64,000 nt of DNA from Paenibacillus sp. HW567 (GCF_000374185.1 NZ_KB910518.1:2241687-2305686), one strand, 5' to 3'. Numbered from the stretch's first letter, positions 33,692 to 43,472 are shown. Notes: generated by a model not told the origin, from the sequence alone. A program made the numbers and translations.

Positions 33692-34981
33692 ATGATCAGC
33701 TTACTGGATATATTGAAAAAAGAAATTGTACCGGCAGAGGGCTGCACGGAACCCATCGCCGTCGCTTATGCCGTCTCACTGGCGGCAGAGCTCCTTCAGG
33801 AGGAGATCACTGCAATCCATCTGCTGCTTAGCGGAAATATTATCAAGAATGCAATGGGGGTGGGCATTCCCGGAACCGGACAGACCGGTCTGCCCATTGC
33901 AGCCGCCTTGGGGGCGGTGGTTGGCCGCTCCCACAAGGAGCTGGAAATCTTGTCCGGCCTGTCGCCGGAAGAGATTGAGCAGGCGAGTGGGCTGCTTGAA
34001 CGCAAGCTGCTGGAGGTGGAGTTGAAGGATACAGCGGAGAAGCTGTATATCGAAGCCCGCATATCCAGCCGTAACCATACGGCTACAGCGATTATAGCCG
34101 GTGAGCATACCCGTGTGGAGTTCCTGGCCATCGACGGAGTGAGAATTGATCCCCCGAAGGTCAAGGCGGATTGCGCCAAGCCCGGACACTCGGAATCTGA
34201 AGCCTATGCCTGCTCGGTTGAGGCGATCTTCGAGTTCATTAGTACCACGCCATTTACCGATCTGAGCTTCCTGCTTGAGGGAGCCAGAATGAACAAAGCG
34301 ATCTCCGATGAGGGATTGCGGGGGGATTATGGTCTGCAGGTGGGCAAAAAAATGAGCCAGCAATCGGCAGTCAATCTGTTCGGCAACAATGTTGCGAATT
34401 CAATTATCGCGGCAACAGCCGCAGCCTCCGATGCCCGGATGGATGGGAGCCCAATGCCGGTTATGACGACAGCGGGCAGCGGAAATCAGGGCATTGCCTG
34501 CACACTGCCTGTTATTGCCCTGGCGGAGCTTCTGAAGAAGGACGAAGAGGCTTTGGCCCGCGCACTGGCGCTCAGCAATCTGATCACTGTGCACATCAAG
34601 CATTATATAGGCCGCTTATCGCCTTTGTGCGGCTCCGGTATTGCCGGCGGAGTAGGGGCGGGCAGCGGGATGATCTATCTTATGGGCGGCACACTGGAGC
34701 AGATCAAGCATGGCATACAAAATACGATTGCCTCCCTGTCGGGTATGATTTGCGACGGCGCCAAATCAACCTGCGCGCTGAAAATCTCCACCTCCACCAA
34801 TGCGGCGATTCAGGCGGCTACGCTGGCGATGAACAATCTGTCGCCTTCAACCAAAGACGGAGTTATCTTTGATGAGGTTGAAGACACCATCCGCAACATG
34901 GAGCGGCTGGTCCAGGAAGGTCTGGCTGAGACAGATACCGCTATCCTGAACATCATGCTCTCCAAAGGCGGCATTTTGTAA
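33692..34981 (+). CDS. UPF0597 / L-cysteine desulfidase-like Fe-S lyase
   Basis: A 429-residue protein of the serine dehydratase alpha/L-cysteine desulfidase (CyuA, UPF0597) group. Candidate iron-sulfur cysteines lie in AEGCTEP (residue 18), PLCGSG and MICDGAKSTC, with the family motifs GSGNQGI and GSGIAGGVGAGSGM. Members remove sulfide and ammonia from cysteine, or ammonia from serine-like substrates, using a 4Fe-4S cluster. It is cytoplasmic and monocistronic. ATG 33692 follows GAAGAGGTGA. The exact amino acid substrate is not resolved. Confidence 0.85.
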   Translation: MISLLDILKKEIVPAEGCTEPIAVAYAVSLAAELLQEEITAIHLLLSGNIIKNAMGVGIPGTGQTGLPIAAALGAVVGRSHKELEILSGLSPEEIEQASGLLERKLLEVELKDTAEKLYIEARISSRNHTATAIIAGEHTRVEFLAIDGVRIDPPKVKADCAKPGHSESEAYACSVEAIFEFISTTPFTDLSFLLEGARMNKAISDEGLRGDYGLQVGKKMSQQSAVNLFGNNVANSIIAATAAASDARMDGSPMPVMTTAGSGNQGIACTLPVIALAELLKKDEEALARALALSNLITVHIKHYIGRLSPLCGSGIAGGVGAGSGMIYLMGGTLEQIKHGIQNTIASLSGMICDGAKSTCALKISTSTNAAIQAATLAMNNLSPSTKDGVIFDEVEDTIRNMERLVQEGLAETDTAILNIMLSKGGIL

Positions 34982-34998
34982 CAGCATCCTCATAAAGA

Positions 34999-35046
34999 AG
35001 ACCGTCCGGTTCCCAAGTAAGATAAGGGGATCTGGCGGTCTTTTTG
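34999..35046 (+). terminator. terminator after the desulfidase-like gene
   Basis: AAGACCG...CGGTCTT stem followed by TTTTTG. Confidence 0.8.
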
Positions 35047-35081
35047 TTGGGGAGCTCAAACTCTGCATAACACCTGAGCCA

Positions 35082-35090
35082 TGCTATAAT
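35082..35090 (+). promoter_or_regulatory. orphan extended -10 promoter
   Basis: TGCTATAAT is a perfect extended -10, yet no gene follows on the plus strand; transcription would run into the structured stretch below. The same TGCTATAAT occurs upstream of miaB. Confidence 0.45.
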
Positions 35091-35099
35091 CTCTTTAAA

Positions 35100-35400
35100 A
35101 TTGGATCTCATACCCAATCTAATGTACTTTCTGCAGCAGATTGCCGCTAAATCCACGCCAAAAAAGGATCTGTTGCATTCTTTACAGCAGATTTTGCGCA
35201 AAAGGTCCATTAAGCCCCGAATCCCTAAAGTCTATCCTGAAATAACGATGTCCGAACAGAGGACATTGTTATGGAAGCCTCGAATTTGGCGAAGCCAAAT
35301 TGAGGGCCTTCTATGAAACAGCATCGTCTGAAGTGCCGCGAAAGGCGGCATGGGTGTCTAGCGCAGAAAGTGTAATCAGAAAGTGCAATCACTTTTGCAA
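35100..35400 (+). ncRNA. structured intergenic stretch, candidate non-coding RNA or repeat remnant
   Basis: No gene. It contains a loose duplication (TTTCTGCAGCAGATT near 35130, TTCTTTACAGCAGATT near 35180) and two neighbouring hairpins: ATGTCC GAACAGA GGACAT (about 35248-35266) and CTCGAATTTGGC GAA GCCAAATTGAG (about 35278-35304). It starts behind the extended -10 at 35082. It may be a dispersed Paenibacillus repeat rather than an RNA gene. Confidence 0.35.
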
Positions 35401-35414
35401 TCTACGTTCTACGT

Positions 35415-36179
35415 TTAATACAATACCTCAATGTTCTCTTCAGCGAGCCGTTTCAGCCAGATATCCGCAGGCTTGCGGTCCGTGATCAGCACATCAACTC
35501 TCCCCAGATCCGCCAGCTTCGTGAAGGCTGTTTTGTCAAATTTGGTATGATCGACAAGCAGGACAACCTTCTCCGCCTGGCGAAGCATATACTTTTTCAG
35601 CTCACATTCCGGCTCGTTGGAATCCGTGACTCCCCGCTCCAGATCAATGCCTTTGCAGCTTATAACGGCAGTGTCCACATTATAACGCTGAATGGTATCG
35701 TGTGCGACAGGCCCGACCAGGGACAGCGAACGGTGGCGCAGGGAACCGCCGGAGGAAATGATATTCATCCCGGAGCTCGCGAATTCATGCAGAATGTTAA
35801 TCGAATTCGTAATGACCGTCAGATTGTGCTTGCTCTCCAGCAGCTTCAGAAATTCAAATGAGGTCGAGCTGGGGTCCACCATCAGAGTATCTCCGTCATT
35901 AATCAGATCAAGCGCCTTCAGCGCGATGTTGCGTTTCATATCGGTATTAATAGCGCCCCGGGTCAAAAACGGCAGATCCTCGTTGGTATGCCTGTTGAGC
36001 ATCGCCCCGCCATAGGTGCGGCTCAAGATGCCGTCCTTCTCCAGCTTCTCCAAATCCCTGCGGATCGTTTCCTCGGTTACCTCGAATATCCGGCTTAGAT
36101 CGGAGACCAGCACCCGTTTGTCCTGGTGGACGAGATCAATAATTTTTTTGCGTCTTTCGGCTGCCAGCATGTTAATCAC
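35415..36179 (-). CDS. DeoR family transcriptional regulator, probable rhamnose repressor
   Basis: A 254-residue repressor. DeoR helix-turn-helix at about residues 6-58 (LVSDLSRIFEVTEETIRRDL), then the sugar-phosphate sensor domain (MVDPSSTSFEFLKLLESKHN, SGGSLRHRSLSLVGPVA, VLLVDHTKFDKTAFTKLADL). It diverges from the fucO-rhaBAD operon with 352 bp between starts. The likely effector is a rhamnose breakdown intermediate such as rhamnulose 1-phosphate, inferred from context. Candidate operators lie in the shared gap. Confidence 0.9.
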   Translation of the reverse strand: MINMLAAERRKKIIDLVHQDKRVLVSDLSRIFEVTEETIRRDLEKLEKDGILSRTYGGAMLNRHTNEDLPFLTRGAINTDMKRNIALKALDLINDGDTLMVDPSSTSFEFLKLLESKHNLTVITNSINILHEFASSGMNIISSGGSLRHRSLSLVGPVAHDTIQRYNVDTAVISCKGIDLERGVTDSNEPECELKKYMLRQAEKVVLLVDHTKFDKTAFTKLADLGRVDVLITDRKPADIWLKRLAEENIEVLY

Positions 36180-36238
36180 CTTTCCAGAAGCTATATTGCC
36201 TAACTATAGACCTGAATATCTGTGTTTTGCAACAAAAT

Positions 36239-36259
36239 AAACAGAAACAACATCTGTTT
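36239..36259. promoter_or_regulatory. AAACAG/CTGTTT inverted repeat near the DeoR start
   Basis: AAACAG, 9 bp, CTGTTT, 60-80 bp upstream of the DeoR gene start. Candidate DeoR binding site. Confidence 0.35.
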
Positions 36260-36323
36260 TTATTATTTTCTTCGCGAAACGGACATTAAACAAATGAAAA
36301 CAACATTATTATTATTTTAATTG

Positions 36324-36352
36324 TTGACAACACAGATTTATGGGGATACGAT
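36324..36352 (+). promoter_or_regulatory. sigma-A promoter of the rha operon
   Basis: -35 TTGACA (36324-36329), 17-bp spacer, -10 TACGAT (36347-36352), about 180 bp before fucO. A weak cre-like TGAAAGCGATACCT lies at about 36372, downstream of the start site. Confidence 0.6.
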
Positions 36353-36531
36353 GAGGATGTTAATTCATCCTTGAAAGCGATACCTTTTCGAGAGGCGCCA
36401 GCGCCGGCCGGTTGTGATTCCAAAGAGGCCAGCCTGAGGTGCCGCAGCCGGGAATTGCAGCTTCAAGCTTGCAGAGGAGCATTAACATGGCGTTGTCATA
36501 ACAACAAATTGCCTGGGAGGCTGGTCAATCA

Positions 36532-37683
36532 ATGAGTACTCATGTGTATTATGTACCGTCCATCAACATTATGGGCAAAGGCTGTCTGAAGGACATTGCT
36601 CCTTACATTCAAGAATTGAATTTGCAGAAAGCGCTTGTGGTCACAGACAAATTTTTGATCAAGAGCGGCATTGCCGGCAAGCTGCTGGCTGTACTGGATG
36701 AGGCGGGCATCTCTTATGTTGTGTATGATGAAGTGAAGCCAAACCCCACCTGTAAAAATGTCCATGACGGCGTGGAATTCCTGAATGCGAATGCATGCGA
36801 CTATCTGATCTCTATCGGTGGCGGGTCACCGCAGGATACGGCGAAGGCTATCGGCATTATCGCCACGAACGGCGGTCATATCAAGGAATATGAGGGTGTG
36901 CACCAATCCAACAACAAGTCTCTGCCGATCATCGCTGTCAATACAACCGCAGGCACCTCGGCGGAAGTGACGATCAACTATGTCATTACGGATGAAGAAC
37001 GCAAGGTAAAAATGGTTATGGTCGATAAAAACAGCCTGGCAACCATTTCGGTGAATGATCCCGAGCTGATGGTCGATAAACCGGCCGCGCTTACCGCAGC
37101 TACAGGAATGGATGCGCTGACCCATGCCATTGAAGCCCTGGTGACGCCAGGGGCGTATCCGGTAACGGATGCAACGGCGCTGGCTGCAGTGGAACTAATC
37201 TTCGGCAATCTGGCCCGGACGGTGAAGAACGGCCATGATATTGAAGCCCGGGAGCAAATGGTCTATGCCATCTTCCTCGGCGGCTTGGCTTTCAATAATG
37301 CCGGGCTCGGCTACGTGCATGCGATGGCGCATCAGCTTGGCGGGGTATATGACCTGCCGCACGGCGTGTGCAATGCGATGCTGCTGCCGTATGTGGAAGA
37401 GGAGAACGCCAAACATGTGCCGGAGAAATTCAGAAGCATTGCGAAGGCGATCGGCTTGCAGGTTGAAGGCAAAAGCAATAAGGAATGCGCCGATTTTGTC
37501 ATTGAATCCATCAAGGCGTTGTCCAAGGAAGTTGGCATTCCGTCCAAATTATCCGAGCTTGGCGTGAACGAGGTCGATCTTGACCTGCTCGCGGAGAACT
37601 CGATGAAGGACGCTTGCGCACCTGGCAATCCTTTTATACCTACTAAAGAAGAGGTTATTGCCTTGTTCCGTAAAATTCTTTAG
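36532..37683 (+). CDS. fucO: lactaldehyde reductase (iron-containing alcohol dehydrogenase)
   Basis: A 383-residue group III alcohol dehydrogenase. NAD motif GGGSPQDTAKAIG near residues 98-110; iron-binding histidines in GMDALTHAIEA, NAGLGYVHAMAHQLGG and YDLPHGVCNA. In this operon it would reduce the L-lactaldehyde released by RhaD to 1,2-propanediol, regenerating NAD. It is the first gene of the rhamnose operon, with GGGAGG upstream. The FucO assignment rests on family plus context. Confidence 0.9.
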   Translation: MSTHVYYVPSINIMGKGCLKDIAPYIQELNLQKALVVTDKFLIKSGIAGKLLAVLDEAGISYVVYDEVKPNPTCKNVHDGVEFLNANACDYLISIGGGSPQDTAKAIGIIATNGGHIKEYEGVHQSNNKSLPIIAVNTTAGTSAEVTINYVITDEERKVKMVMVDKNSLATISVNDPELMVDKPAALTAATGMDALTHAIEALVTPGAYPVTDATALAAVELIFGNLARTVKNGHDIEAREQMVYAIFLGGLAFNNAGLGYVHAMAHQLGGVYDLPHGVCNAMLLPYVEEENAKHVPEKFRSIAKAIGLQVEGKSNKECADFVIESIKALSKEVGIPSKLSELGVNEVDLDLLAENSMKDACAPGNPFIPTKEEVIALFRKIL

Positions 37684-37711
37684 AACAACCTTATAAGTAA
37701 GGAGAACTTCT

Positions 37712-39184
37712 ATGAACAAACACATCGCTGTCGATATCGGCGCCTCCAGCGGCCGGCTTGTAATGGGGACGCTCTCAGACGGGAAGCTTACCCTGGAGGA
37801 AATACACCGGTTCAGCAACGGGTTCACCGAGCGTGGGGGCTCCTGCTTCTGGGACATTGATTATTTGTTCGGACAGATTATCATTGGCCTTCAGACAGCC
37901 AAAGCGCGGGGCATCTCGGAATGTACGCTCGGTATAGATACATGGGCGGTGGATTATGTCCTTCTGGATGCAGAGGGGAACCGTATTCAGGAGGTGTATG
38001 CCTACCGTGACAGCCGCACGGATGGTGTGATGGAGGAAATGGCGCAATGGATTTCTCCTGCTGCGGTGTATGCGAAGACAGGTATCCAGCAATTATCCTT
38101 CAATACGTTATATCAACTGTATATCCATGACCGGGAAGAGCTGGCCAGAGCGGATCAAATTCTGCTGGTGCCCGATTATCTCTACTATAGATTAAGCGGC
38201 CGGAAGATCAACGAGGCCACCAACGCCTCAACTACGCAGCTCTTGAATTTGCAGACAGGCGAGTTCGATAAAGACCTGCTCTCCTTACTGCATTTGCGAA
38301 GAGAGCAGTTCGCAGCGCTGACAGCGCCGGGCGAGAGCCTGGGGCCTCTCATGGATTCCCTGGTCAAGCAATATGATCTGCCTCAATGCGAGCTGATATG
38401 TGCCGCTACGCATGACACGGCTTCTGCGGTGCTTGGTGTTCCGTTGCAGAGCGGCCGTTCCTCGGCTTATGTCAGCAGCGGTACCTGGTCACTGCTTGGC
38501 GTGGAGCTGACTCAGCCGATTAATAATCCGCAGGCGATGGCAGCCAATTACACCAATGAATGGGGTGCCTACGGCACTTACCGGTTCCTGAAAAATATAA
38601 TGGGACTGTGGCTCATCCAGGAGGTGCGCAGGCTGGACGGCGGACGTCACAGCTTCGCCGAACTGGCCCGCTTCGCCGGAGAAGCCGAAGGCTTCCGCAG
38701 TCTGATACCGTGCAACGCACCGCGTTTTCTCAACCCGGAGAACATGATTGAAGAAATCCGTGTTGCCTGTGCGGAGAGCGGAGAGCCGGTTCCGCAGACC
38801 CTTGGCGAGCTGGCGCTTTGTATTTTTGACAGTCTGGCCTTATCCTACCGCAGCTATCTCCAGGAGCTTGAAGCGCTCACGGGAACGGCGGTGGATGTGC
38901 TGCAGATTGTCGGTGGTGGAGCGAGCAATGAGCTGCTGTGCCAACTGGCAGCGGATGTCACCGGCAAAGAGGTGCTGGCCGGACCGGTTGAATCGACGGC
39001 GCTTGGCAACCTTGCCGTTCAGATGATTGAGTCGGGCCGAGTTGCCGGCATCGCTGAGGCGAGAGCGATCATCGGGAACTCCTTTCCGATAGTTGCCTAT
39101 ACACCGCGCCCCGTTCCACAGCTAGAGAAGCTGCTGGCCCGCTGGGATGCGCTCCATGCCCCGTTTACAGGGGGCCGTTTATAG
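37712..39184 (+). CDS. rhaB: rhamnulokinase
   Basis: A 490-residue FGGY-family sugar kinase phosphorylating L-rhamnulose at C1. ATP and sugar motifs: AVDIGASSGRLVMG (N-terminus), IDTWAVDYVLLD, CAATHDTASAVLGVP (catalytic Asp), YVSSGTWSLLGVEL, and the C-terminal adenosine segment VDVLQIVGGGASNELLCQLA. The start follows AAGGAGAACTTCT. It lies between fucO and rhaA. A tandem repeat separates it from rhaA. Confidence 0.95.
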   Translation: MNKHIAVDIGASSGRLVMGTLSDGKLTLEEIHRFSNGFTERGGSCFWDIDYLFGQIIIGLQTAKARGISECTLGIDTWAVDYVLLDAEGNRIQEVYAYRDSRTDGVMEEMAQWISPAAVYAKTGIQQLSFNTLYQLYIHDREELARADQILLVPDYLYYRLSGRKINEATNASTTQLLNLQTGEFDKDLLSLLHLRREQFAALTAPGESLGPLMDSLVKQYDLPQCELICAATHDTASAVLGVPLQSGRSSAYVSSGTWSLLGVELTQPINNPQAMAANYTNEWGAYGTYRFLKNIMGLWLIQEVRRLDGGRHSFAELARFAGEAEGFRSLIPCNAPRFLNPENMIEEIRVACAESGEPVPQTLGELALCIFDSLALSYRSYLQELEALTGTAVDVLQIVGGGASNELLCQLAADVTGKEVLAGPVESTALGNLAVQMIESGRVAGIAEARAIIGNSFPIVAYTPRPVPQLEKLLARWDALHAPFTGGRL

Positions 39185-39221
39185 GCCGTCCGGACGCTGT
39201 GGAGAAAAATTCACTGCTATC

Positions 39222-39376
39222 GCGGATGCTCACAAAACTAAGCGTATGCTTTCGAAGCGAGTTTTGATCGAAGTATATCGGTGAAGCAAATGCTCTCAAA
39301 ACTAAGCGTATGCTTTCGAAGCGAGTTTTGTACGAAGTAAACCAGTGGAGCGGATGCTCACAAAACTTTTAGGAGG
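39222..39376. repeat. 64-bp tandem repeats between rhaB and rhaA
   Basis: Two full units (39222-39285, 39286-39349) and a third partial unit (39350-39367) with an exact 64-bp period. Each full unit contains CAAAACT...AGTTTTG arms around GCTT TCG AAGC, so it can fold as a hairpin. The third copy is interrupted just before AGGAGG, the rhaA ribosome binding site. It lies within the operon, so it is transcribed. Confidence 0.92.
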
Positions 39377-39383
39377 TTGCAGC

Positions 39384-40640
39384 ATGGATCAGAGCATCAT
39401 TGACAGCTATAACGCAGCAAAAAAATTATACGCCGCCCACGGCATCAACGTGGATGAAGTGCTCGGCAAGCTGGCAGAAATCAAAATTTCACTGCATTGC
39501 TGGCAGGGAGATAACGTCAGAGGGTTTCTTTTCAAGGACAAAGAACTGAGCGGAGGAATCGCTGTAACCGGCAGCTATCCGGGACGTGCCGGAACGCCGG
39601 AGGAGCTGCGCCAGGACTTGGAGAAGGCGCTCGCGTTGATCCCGGGCAAACATAAGGTCAATCTTCATGCTATTTATGCCGATACGGACGAAAAGGTGGA
39701 TCTGGATGAGCTGGAGCCGCGTCACTTTGCACCTTGGGTCGAATGGGCGAAGGCTGAGGGGCTGGGCCTCGATTTCAATCCGACCTGCTTTTCCCATCCC
39801 AAAGCTGCTGACGGCTTCACCTTGAGCCATGCTGATGAAGAAATCCGCAGCTTCTGGATCAAGCATTGCAAGGCCTCGCGCCGTATCGCCGAGTATTTCG
39901 GCCGCGAGCTGGGCCAGCCCTGCGTGACGAATTTCTGGGTGCCGGACGGCTACAAGGATACTCCGGTGGACCGCCTGGCCCCGCGTATGCGGCTGAAGGA
40001 ATCGCTTGATGAAGTGTTCAGCGAGGAGATTGATCCGCAGTACAATATCGACGCCGTGGAGAGCAAGCTGTTCGGGATTGGTTCGGAGAGTTATGTTGTT
40101 GGCTCGCATGAGTTCTACATGGGTTATGGACTGACCCGGGGCAAAGCGGTTTGCCTCGATGCCGGACATTTCCATCCGACAGAAGTAATCTCGAACAAGC
40201 TGTCTTCGATTTTGATGTTCAGCGAGCAACTGCTCCTGCATGTAAGCAGACCGGTCCGCTGGGACAGCGATCATGTGGTTACGATGGACGATGAGCTGCT
40301 GGAGATTGCCCGCGAGCTGGTTCGCGGAGATTTGCTGGGACGCACGAATATCGGCCTGGACTTTTTTGACGGAAGCATCAATCACATCGCCGCTTGGGTC
40401 ATCGGGACGCGCAATACCATCAAGGCACTGCTGCGCGCTATGCTGGAGCCGGTAGCTGAGCTGAAGGCGATTGAACTTGCGGGAGACTACACTTCGCGTC
40501 TTGCTCTGGTAGAGGAATTCAAGTCCTATCCGTTAGGGGCGGTCTGGGATTACTACTGTGCTTCGCAGAATACGCCGGTGCGTGAAGAGTGGCTGGCTGA
40601 AGTGAAGAGCTATGAGCAGGAAGTTCTGTCTGCAAGATAA
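39384..40640 (+). CDS. rhaA: L-rhamnose isomerase
   Basis: A 418-residue enzyme converting L-rhamnose to L-rhamnulose. ATG 39384 sits after AGGAGGTTGC; the frame opens upstream from GTG 39345 inside the repeat and has no site. Family features: [13 protein letters not shown] (substrate/metal), [57 protein letters not shown], and [17 protein letters not shown] at the C-terminus. It is a Mn-dependent TIM barrel of the RhaA family. Confidence 0.96.
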   Translation: MDQSIIDSYNAAKKLYAAHGINVDEVLGKLAEIKISLHCWQGDNVRGFLFKDKELSGGIAVTGSYPGRAGTPEELRQDLEKALALIPGKHKVNLHAIYADTDEKVDLDELEPRHFAPWVEWAKAEGLGLDFNPTCFSHPKAADGFTLSHADEEIRSFWIKHCKASRRIAEYFGRELGQPCVTNFWVPDGYKDTPVDRLAPRMRLKESLDEVFSEEIDPQYNIDAVESKLFGIGSESYVVGSHEFYMGYGLTRGKAVCLDAGHFHPTEVISNKLSSILMFSEQLLLHVSRPVRWDSDHVVTMDDELLEIARELVRGDLLGRTNIGLDFFDGSINHIAAWVIGTRNTIKALLRAMLEPVAELKAIELAGDYTSRLALVEEFKSYPLGAVWDYYCASQNTPVREEWLAEVKSYEQEVLSAR

Positions 40641-40693
40641 GGGCTGCGGGAACGAACACACATTATGCGGTGCATATAAAGGAGAGAAAACAA

Positions 40694-41542
40694 ATGAGTA
40701 CATCCGTTATTGAATCCAAAGGCTATATTGCGGGCGTGGAAGCGCCTTTTATCCAGGAGATGTCCGAGATTACCCATCATATGTGGTCACTCGGGTGGGA
40801 TGAGATAAACGGCGGCAACATCAGCTATTTGCTGGACGAGGAGGAGGTAGCCAAATACATCAATATCCGCGAGCCTTTGCGCACCATTGACCTTACCTTC
40901 CCTGTGCGGGAGCTGGCGGGCAAATATTTTATCGTTACAGGATCAGGCAAATACTTCCGCAATGTGATCAAGGACCCTGAAGCCAACCTGGGTGTGCTGC
41001 GTGTCAGCGGCAACGGGGACAGCGTGGAGGTCCTTTGGGGGCTGCGCAACGGTGCGGTGCCGACGAGTGAGCTGGCTTCGCATTTTATGAGCCACATTGA
41101 GCGCCTGAAGGTTGATCCGTCACACCGTATCGTGCTTCACACTCATGCTACGAATGTTATCGCCATGACCTTCACCCATGAACTGGAGGAGCTGAAATTC
41201 ACCAAAACCCTGTGGGAAATGTGCACCGAATGTCTGGTCGTTTTCCCGGATGGAGTCGGCGTGATCCCCTGGATCGTTCCCGGCAGCAGTGAAATCGGGC
41301 GGGCTACTGCTGATAAAATGAAGGATTACCGCGTGGTGGTCTGGCCGCAGCATGGGATATTTGTTACCGGTGCGGCAATGGACGCGACCTTCGGACTCGT
41401 GGAAACGATTGAAAAAGCAGCGACTGTCTACAATCTGGTCGGCGGCAGAGAAATCAAGCAGAAGATTACGGACCGGCAGTTGGCTGATCTGGCTGCGGCC
41501 TTCCATGTAACGCCAAAGGCAGGTATTCTTACTTTAAAATAA
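40694..41542 (+). CDS. rhaD: rhamnulose-1-phosphate aldolase
   Basis: A 282-residue zinc class II aldolase cleaving rhamnulose 1-phosphate to dihydroxyacetone phosphate and L-lactaldehyde. Start ATG 40694 follows AAAGGAGAG. Motifs: [14 protein letters not shown], zinc histidines in [13 protein letters not shown] and [17 protein letters not shown]. Last gene of the rhamnose operon, 53 bp after rhaA and before a strong terminator. Confidence 0.94.
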   Translation: MSTSVIESKGYIAGVEAPFIQEMSEITHHMWSLGWDEINGGNISYLLDEEEVAKYINIREPLRTIDLTFPVRELAGKYFIVTGSGKYFRNVIKDPEANLGVLRVSGNGDSVEVLWGLRNGAVPTSELASHFMSHIERLKVDPSHRIVLHTHATNVIAMTFTHELEELKFTKTLWEMCTECLVVFPDGVGVIPWIVPGSSEIGRATADKMKDYRVVVWPQHGIFVTGAAMDATFGLVETIEKAATVYNLVGGREIKQKITDRQLADLAAAFHVTPKAGILTLK

Positions 41543-41576
41543 TCATACCGGCTCAGGCCGCACTTTCACCGAATCA

Positions 41577-41609
41577 CAGCCGTCCCGCTTTGGGGCGGCT
41601 ATTTTTTTT
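41577..41609 (+). terminator. terminator of the rha operon
   Basis: AGCCGTCCC GCTT TGGGGCGGCT followed by ATTTTTTTT. Confidence 0.88.
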
Positions 41610-41754
41610 GAAGTGACGGAGGGGAAGTTTGGATACTTACGGAGCGGCAGCGTCCGCCTTTATGTTTGGATTTCTGCCGCAATCAGCGGTTCCAATCAGA
41701 GAAATCCAAACCTAACAGCGGCCGGAAGTCCAAACATTCCCCGCTTCAATTACC
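41610..41754. repeat. dispersed structured repeat, copy 1 (145 bp)
   Basis: Shares three blocks with 60526-60706: a left block with TTTGGATACTTACGGAGCGG, a central GCAATCAGCGGTTCCAAT-like block and a right block CGGCCGGAAGTCCAAAC.TTCCCCGC. Ends are imperfect inverted repeats (GGGGAAGTTTGGA against TCCAAACATTCCCC). It starts directly behind the rha terminator and ends just before the miaB -10. MITE-like non-autonomous element or a repeated structured RNA. Confidence 0.75.
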
Positions 41755-41778
41755 GGAACGGCCATTTTATGCTATAAT
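41750..41778 (+). promoter_or_regulatory. miaB promoter with extended -10
   Basis: TTACCG (41750-41755), 17-bp spacer, TATAAT (41773-41778) in the context TGCTATAAT. The -35 region overlaps the end of the repeat element, so the element may have brought part of the promoter. Confidence 0.55.
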
Positions 41779-41845
41779 TTCTACTTGAGCATAATCTAAC
41801 CGAGCTTGCAAAATGTGCAAAGCTTCATTATAAGGACGTGAAATA

Positions 41846-43453
41846 ATGACAATGGGGAATAACTCACCGGACTTAAAATCCGGCAAGGGTGGTTCGAAGG
41901 ATTACTCCAAATATTTTGATTTTTCCGATGCCAAGGTCATCAGTGAAGAAGAGGGCAAGATAACCTACCGGATTAAAGGCCGAACTGTTCAGATCAATTC
42001 GAATCCGGATTACAAAGAGGGCAAGCGCAGAGGCAAGCAGGATATCGCGGTAATTGATTTTGAGAATGATGAAACGAACGGAATTATGGAAGAGTTCAGG
42101 GAAATGAACCGCCACAAGCAGCATTATTACTCGATAGCGACCTACGGCTGTCAAATGAATGAGCATGATACCGAAACGATGAAAGGTCTTCTGGAGCAAA
42201 TGGGCTACCTGGGCACTGAGGACCGCAATTCGGCGGACATCATTCTGCTCAACACCTGCGCCATCCGCGAGAATGCCGAGGACAAAGTATTCGGGGAGCT
42301 GGGCCATCTCAAGAACCTAAAGCTGGAGAAGCCGGGCCTTTTGCTCGGGGTCTGCGGCTGCATGTCCCAGGAGGAGGGGGTGGTCAACCGGATCATGTCC
42401 AAGCACGGTTTTGTCGATATGATCTTCGGAACCCACAATATCCACCGTCTGCCGCAGCTCGTTAAGGAAGCATTTTTCAGCAAGGAGCTTGTCGTTGAGG
42501 TCTGGTCCAAGGAAGGCGATATTATTGAGAACCTGCCGAAGAAGCGGGAGGGGATGCGCGCCTGGGTCAACATCATGTACGGGTGTGACAAATTTTGTAC
42601 CTACTGCATAGTGCCGTTCACACGGGGTAAGGAGCGCAGCCGCCGTCCGGAGGATGTCATTGCCGAGATGCGGGAGCTGGCCCGCCAAGGCTTCAAGGAA
42701 GTGACCCTGCTGGGGCAGAATGTGAACGCATACGGCAAGGATTTTACGGATATTGACTATACATTCGGGGATTTGATGGACGACATGCGGAAGATTGATA
42801 TTCCCCGCATCCGCTTCATGACTTCGCATCCCCGCGATTTTGACGATAGATTAATTGAAGTGCTCGGCAAAGGCGGCAATCTCACGGAGCATATCCATCT
42901 GCCGGTGCAGTCGGGAAGCACAGCCGTTCTTAAGAAAATGAGCCGCAAATACACCCGCGAATCGTATCTGGAGCTTGTCCGCAAGATTAAGGCCAGCGTA
43001 CCGGATGCCGTACTGACCACCGATATCATTGTCGGCTTCCCCGGTGAAACCGAGGAGCAGTTCGAAGATACACTCTCGCTGGTGCGTGAAGTGGGCTACG
43101 ATATGGCATATACATTCATTTATTCCCCGCGTGAAGGGACGCCAGCCGCTTCGATGGAGGACAATGTGCCTCTTCAGGTTAAGAGCGAACGGCTGCAGCG
43201 CCTGAATGATTTGATTAAGGAGCAGAGCCGGGTCAGCAATGACCGGATGCTTGGAGAGATCGTCGAGGTTCTCGTAGAAGGAGAGAGCAAGAACAATTCG
43301 AATGTGCTCTCCGGCCGTTCCCGCGCGAATAAGCTGGTGCATTTCGAAGGACCGAAGGAGCTGATTGGCAGCTTTGTGCAGGTAAGAATTACGGATACCA
43401 AGACATGGTACATCAAAGGGGACTGCGTGGCGGAAGCCGCCGCTATTCTCTAA
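41846..43453 (+). CDS. miaB: tRNA-2-methylthio-N6-dimethylallyladenosine synthase
   Basis: A 535-residue radical-SAM methylthiotransferase acting on A37 of tRNAs. UPF0004 domain cysteines in [25 protein letters not shown] and GVCGCMSQE bind the auxiliary 4Fe-4S cluster; the radical-SAM motif [12 protein letters not shown] binds the second. A C-terminal TRAM domain ends the protein ([21 protein letters not shown]). A 90-residue N-terminal extension precedes the domain, as in Bacillus MiaB. AAGGACGTGA precedes ATG 41846. It is co-transcribed with ricA. Confidence 0.96.
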   Translation: MTMGNNSPDLKSGKGGSKDYSKYFDFSDAKVISEEEGKITYRIKGRTVQINSNPDYKEGKRRGKQDIAVIDFENDETNGIMEEFREMNRHKQHYYSIATYGCQMNEHDTETMKGLLEQMGYLGTEDRNSADIILLNTCAIRENAEDKVFGELGHLKNLKLEKPGLLLGVCGCMSQEEGVVNRIMSKHGFVDMIFGTHNIHRLPQLVKEAFFSKELVVEVWSKEGDIIENLPKKREGMRAWVNIMYGCDKFCTYCIVPFTRGKERSRRPEDVIAEMRELARQGFKEVTLLGQNVNAYGKDFTDIDYTFGDLMDDMRKIDIPRIRFMTSHPRDFDDRLIEVLGKGGNLTEHIHLPVQSGSTAVLKKMSRKYTRESYLELVRKIKASVPDAVLTTDIIVGFPGETEEQFEDTLSLVREVGYDMAYTFIYSPREGTPAASMEDNVPLQVKSERLQRLNDLIKEQSRVSNDRMLGEIVEVLVEGESKNNSNVLSGRSRANKLVHFEGPKELIGSFVQVRITDTKTWYIKGDCVAEAAAIL

Positions 43454-43472
43454 CGCATACAGGAAAGGGGCG

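Noticed and set aside
35101-35316. 71-codon frame in the structured stretch.
   Set aside because: No ribosome binding site and the frame covers the hairpins and the loose duplication; better explained as non-coding.
39345-39383. Longer rhaA start at GTG 39345.
   Set aside because: It lies in the tandem repeat without a ribosome binding site; ATG 39384 has AGGAGG.
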